From: Phanerochaete sordida
Lineage: Eukaryota; Basidiomycota; Agaricomycetes; Polyporales; Phanerochaetaceae
Direction: 5' to 3'
DNA: 64,000 bases
Assembly: GCA_019973155.2 (NCBI GenBank)
Contig: BPQB01000044.1
Location: 62,001-126,000 of the forward strand
This document shows, one piece after another, positions 61,627 through 64,000 of the stretch. The translations under genes were made by a program, and so were the position numbers. The notes below the pieces were generated by a model that ran no database searches, was not told the DNA's origin, and was given only the letters and a program-made list of their open reading frames with translations. Every line of letters begins with the position of its first letter. Positions within the stretch are counted from its first letter, which is position 1.

Positions 61627-62061
61627 TGGGTTAATACATAGCATAGCCTCTTTTTCGACGTAAATCAATCCAAATCGAGCAAAATAACGGAAGACGTGTC
61701 GTAGATGAGACTGCTTGCTCTGGTCCTGGATAGCGCATCTACCTCATAGTCATGTTCGCGAAGCCATCTGGGCGCCTATGATCGCTTGCATCTTGCTTTC
61801 TGTCGCATTCTCGCAGAGTGTACGCTATCGTTCCGCAGCTGTTTCTCTCGCTATCACTTCTACTCAAGTCGTAGACGGAACCAAACAGCTCACGAAGGCG
61901 GAAGAATCTCGGTCCGGATCCCAGCAAGAACGCAATGCACTGGTCATGTTCGCGGACGACGGCGGACCGGGCGGCGAGACGACTTGTGTCTGCTGTACAT
62001 AAGGTCCTGGAACAGCGATGAGAAGTGGAACCGACACAATCCTGGTACCACGACAGCCAGC
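61627..62061. other. Intergenic region with a doubtful small ORF
   Basis: A 74-codon ORF at 61778-62002 starts [14 protein letters not shown] and ends in TTCVCCT. It has signal-like hydrophobicity but no clear promoter, intron or family, and the C-terminus is not a proper CaaX box. I do not call it as a gene. Confidence 0.3.
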
Positions 62062-64000
62062 ATGTGGTCTCCCCCGTCGCCCTTCGCGTCCAACCCCCTG
62101 CAGACCCGCGCGGACCTGCAGCAGTTCCTGACGGGCCTGCTCGACCCGCTTGCGGCGCACACCTCGCCGGGCGGCGCGCGCATCCACCTCGGGCACACGG
62201 GCACGCACTTCGACGAGACGGCGGCGCACCTCGAGGGGTTCTCGCGCCCGGTGTGGGGGCTCGCGGTGCTGCTCGCGGGCGGGGGCGCGTACGCCGGCGT
62301 GCGCCGCTGGGTGCGCGGCTTCGAGGCGGGCACGGACCCCGCGCACGACGAGTTCTGGGGCGAGATGCGCGACCGCGACCAGCGGATGGTCGAGTGCAGC
62401 GCGATCGGCTTCTGCCTCGCTGTCGCGAAGGAGCAGGTCTGGGACGCGATGAGCGACTCTGGCAAGGCGAACCTCGAGCGCTGGCTCGGAGGCATGAACG
62501 ACAAGCAGATGCCGAACACGAATTGGCTGTGGTTCCGCGTGTTCTCGAACCTCGGGCTCAGTAGGGTCGGCTCGTCGTACTTCTCTGCGGAGCGGCTCAA
62601 GGCGGATATGGAGCACCTCGACACGTTCTACATCGGAGATGGCTGGTCAAGGGATGGACCTGAGGGTGTTCTGCAGCTCGGTATGTTATTTACATGCTGG
62701 TTCACGCACCTTGATGTTCACCTGCATGATAGATTACTATTCCTCGTCATTTGCGATCCAATTCGCCCAGCTGATCTACAGCAAGCTTGCCTGGAACGAG
62801 GACCGCGAGCGATGCGAAAACTACAGAGAACGTGCCAGACTCTTTGCGAGGGACTTCATCTGGTACTTTGACCCCGAAGGTATGCGGCCGTCACATCCGT
62901 TAAGCCCTTCGCGCTCACACCATTCCTACAAGGTCGTGCTATCCCCTTCGGCCGTTCGCTCACGTACCGCTTCGCAATGTCCTCTTTCTGGGGAGCGTGC
63001 GCTTTCGCCGACTTGGAGCTTCCTGCGCCTCTCACTTGGGGCATGGTCAAAGGGCTGCAGCTCCGGAATATCCGCTGGTGGACAAAGCAGGCCGGCGCGT
63101 ACAATGTGGACGGGACTCTCACCATCGGTTACGTCTATCCGAACATGGCGATGACGGAGAACTACAACTCCCCTGGCTCTCCGTACTGGTGCTGCAAATC
63201 GTTCATAACACTGGCCCTGCCAGAGTCGCATCCGTTTTGGGCAGCCTCAGAGGAGCCCTACCCTCTCGACTTGCTCAACTCGCTCACCAAGCCTCTGCAC
63301 AAACCCTTCCACATCGCGACGCACTCCTCATCTACATCCTCAGCCCTGACGCACTCGTACATCCTCTCCAGCGGCCAACGCTGCTCATACGCCGTGAAGA
63401 ACTCGGCCGCCAAGTACGGCAAGTTCGCGTACTCGACCGCCTTCGGCTACAGCGTCGCCGTCTCGAACGGACTGGGCGGGCCGGGGCTCGAGGAGGTCGG
63501 CGCAGACAGCGTGCTCGCGCTGCGCGACCTCGAGCACGCGGTGCTCGGCGGCGGCAACGCTGACGTCGGCGCGGCAGGTGCCGCAGGGGCAGCCGACATC
63601 GACCTCGAGGACGAGGGCTGGCGCGTCCGGCGGCGCGTGTACGACGCGCGCTTCGAGGCCGCGGGCACGGGCGCGGAGCTCCTCCGCGGGCTCTGGCGGC
63701 CGTACCCGGGCGTTGAGGTCGAGACGTGGCTCGTCCCACCGACGCCCGCCGCGCCGCTGTGGCACCTGCGCGTGCACCGCATCCGCAGCACGCGCCGCCT
63801 CGCGGCGGCCGAGGGCGGCTGGGCCGGCGACGGGCAGCGCGCGGACGGGCGGCACCTCGACGCCGTCGGCGCCGTCGCGGACTTCGGCGCGGGCCGCGAC
63901 ACGCATGCGCGCGGGTACGGCGTGCTCGAGGCCGGCGCGGCGGTGCTCGCGGTCTCGAAGAGCGGCGCGAGCGGCATCGTCGACCTCTCGCCCGCGGGCG
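62062..64000 (+). CDS. DUF2264 family protein, 5' part
   Basis: The start ATG at 62062 ([20 protein letters not shown]) opens a DUF2264-type protein found in fungi and bacteria, with an alpha/alpha-barrel-like N-terminal domain. Visible blocks are [89 protein letters not shown] (spliced), [17 protein letters not shown] and [20 protein letters not shown]. The Asp/Trp/Tyr-rich core suggests a carbohydrate-active enzyme, possibly a lyase or hydrolase, but no activity is established in my knowledge of the family. Introns lie near 62680-62727 and 62881-62929. The gene continues beyond the window, so the C-terminus is missing here. Confidence 0.8.

Overview
The window is nuclear DNA of a filamentous basidiomycete, most likely an Agaricomycete. 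The evidence is dense genes split by many introns of about 45-60 bases, GC-rich coding sequence, basidiomycete-type proteins (RGG-box Caprin-like protein, BTB protein, a GH63-like enzyme, a PalI-type four-span protein) and small inverted-repeat transposons. Almost every gene had to be assembled from several ORF fragments, so exon ends are exact only where stated. No prokaryotic, viral or CRISPR feature was seen.

Region 1-12.9 kb holds the 3' end of a gamma-tubulin complex component, CDC6 (minus) with a pair of MluI cell-cycle boxes upstream, a divergent single-pass membrane protein, SPO11 (minus), a BTB protein (minus), an RGG-box protein resembling Caprin (plus) and a YPR011C/SLC25A-type mitochondrial carrier (plus). 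Region 13.7-22.2 kb holds a RhoGAP protein and a GH63-like glycosidase.

Region 22.7-26.0 kb holds two tandem members of a seven-membrane-span family; a third copy sits at 55.3-56.5 kb. Region 26.9-35.9 kb holds a RAP1-type telomere protein with a BRCT and three Myb-like modules, a PHYHD1-type dioxygenase with microexons, and the bifunctional thiamine gene THI6. THI6 has one inverted-repeat element in its first intron and another about 30 bases upstream of its start codon.

Region 35.9-49.6 kb holds CDC24 (RhoGEF), a 3.4 kb gene-poor stretch ending in a probable solo LTR, SMC3 (cohesin) and a divergent TAPT1/EMP65-type membrane protein. Region 50-64 kb holds a disordered protein, the PalI-like protein, the third seven-span paralogue, a secreted Gly/Asn-rich repeat protein, another single-pass membrane protein, and the 5' part of a DUF2264 gene running off the end.

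Functionally there is a loose concentration of chromosome-cycle genes (CDC6, SPO11, RAP1, SMC3, a gamma-tubulin complex subunit) and polarity genes (a RhoGAP and CDC24). Nothing suggests co-regulation as a cluster. The least explained features are the seven-span family, the Gly/Asn repeat secreted protein and the two elements bracketing THI6 exon 1.
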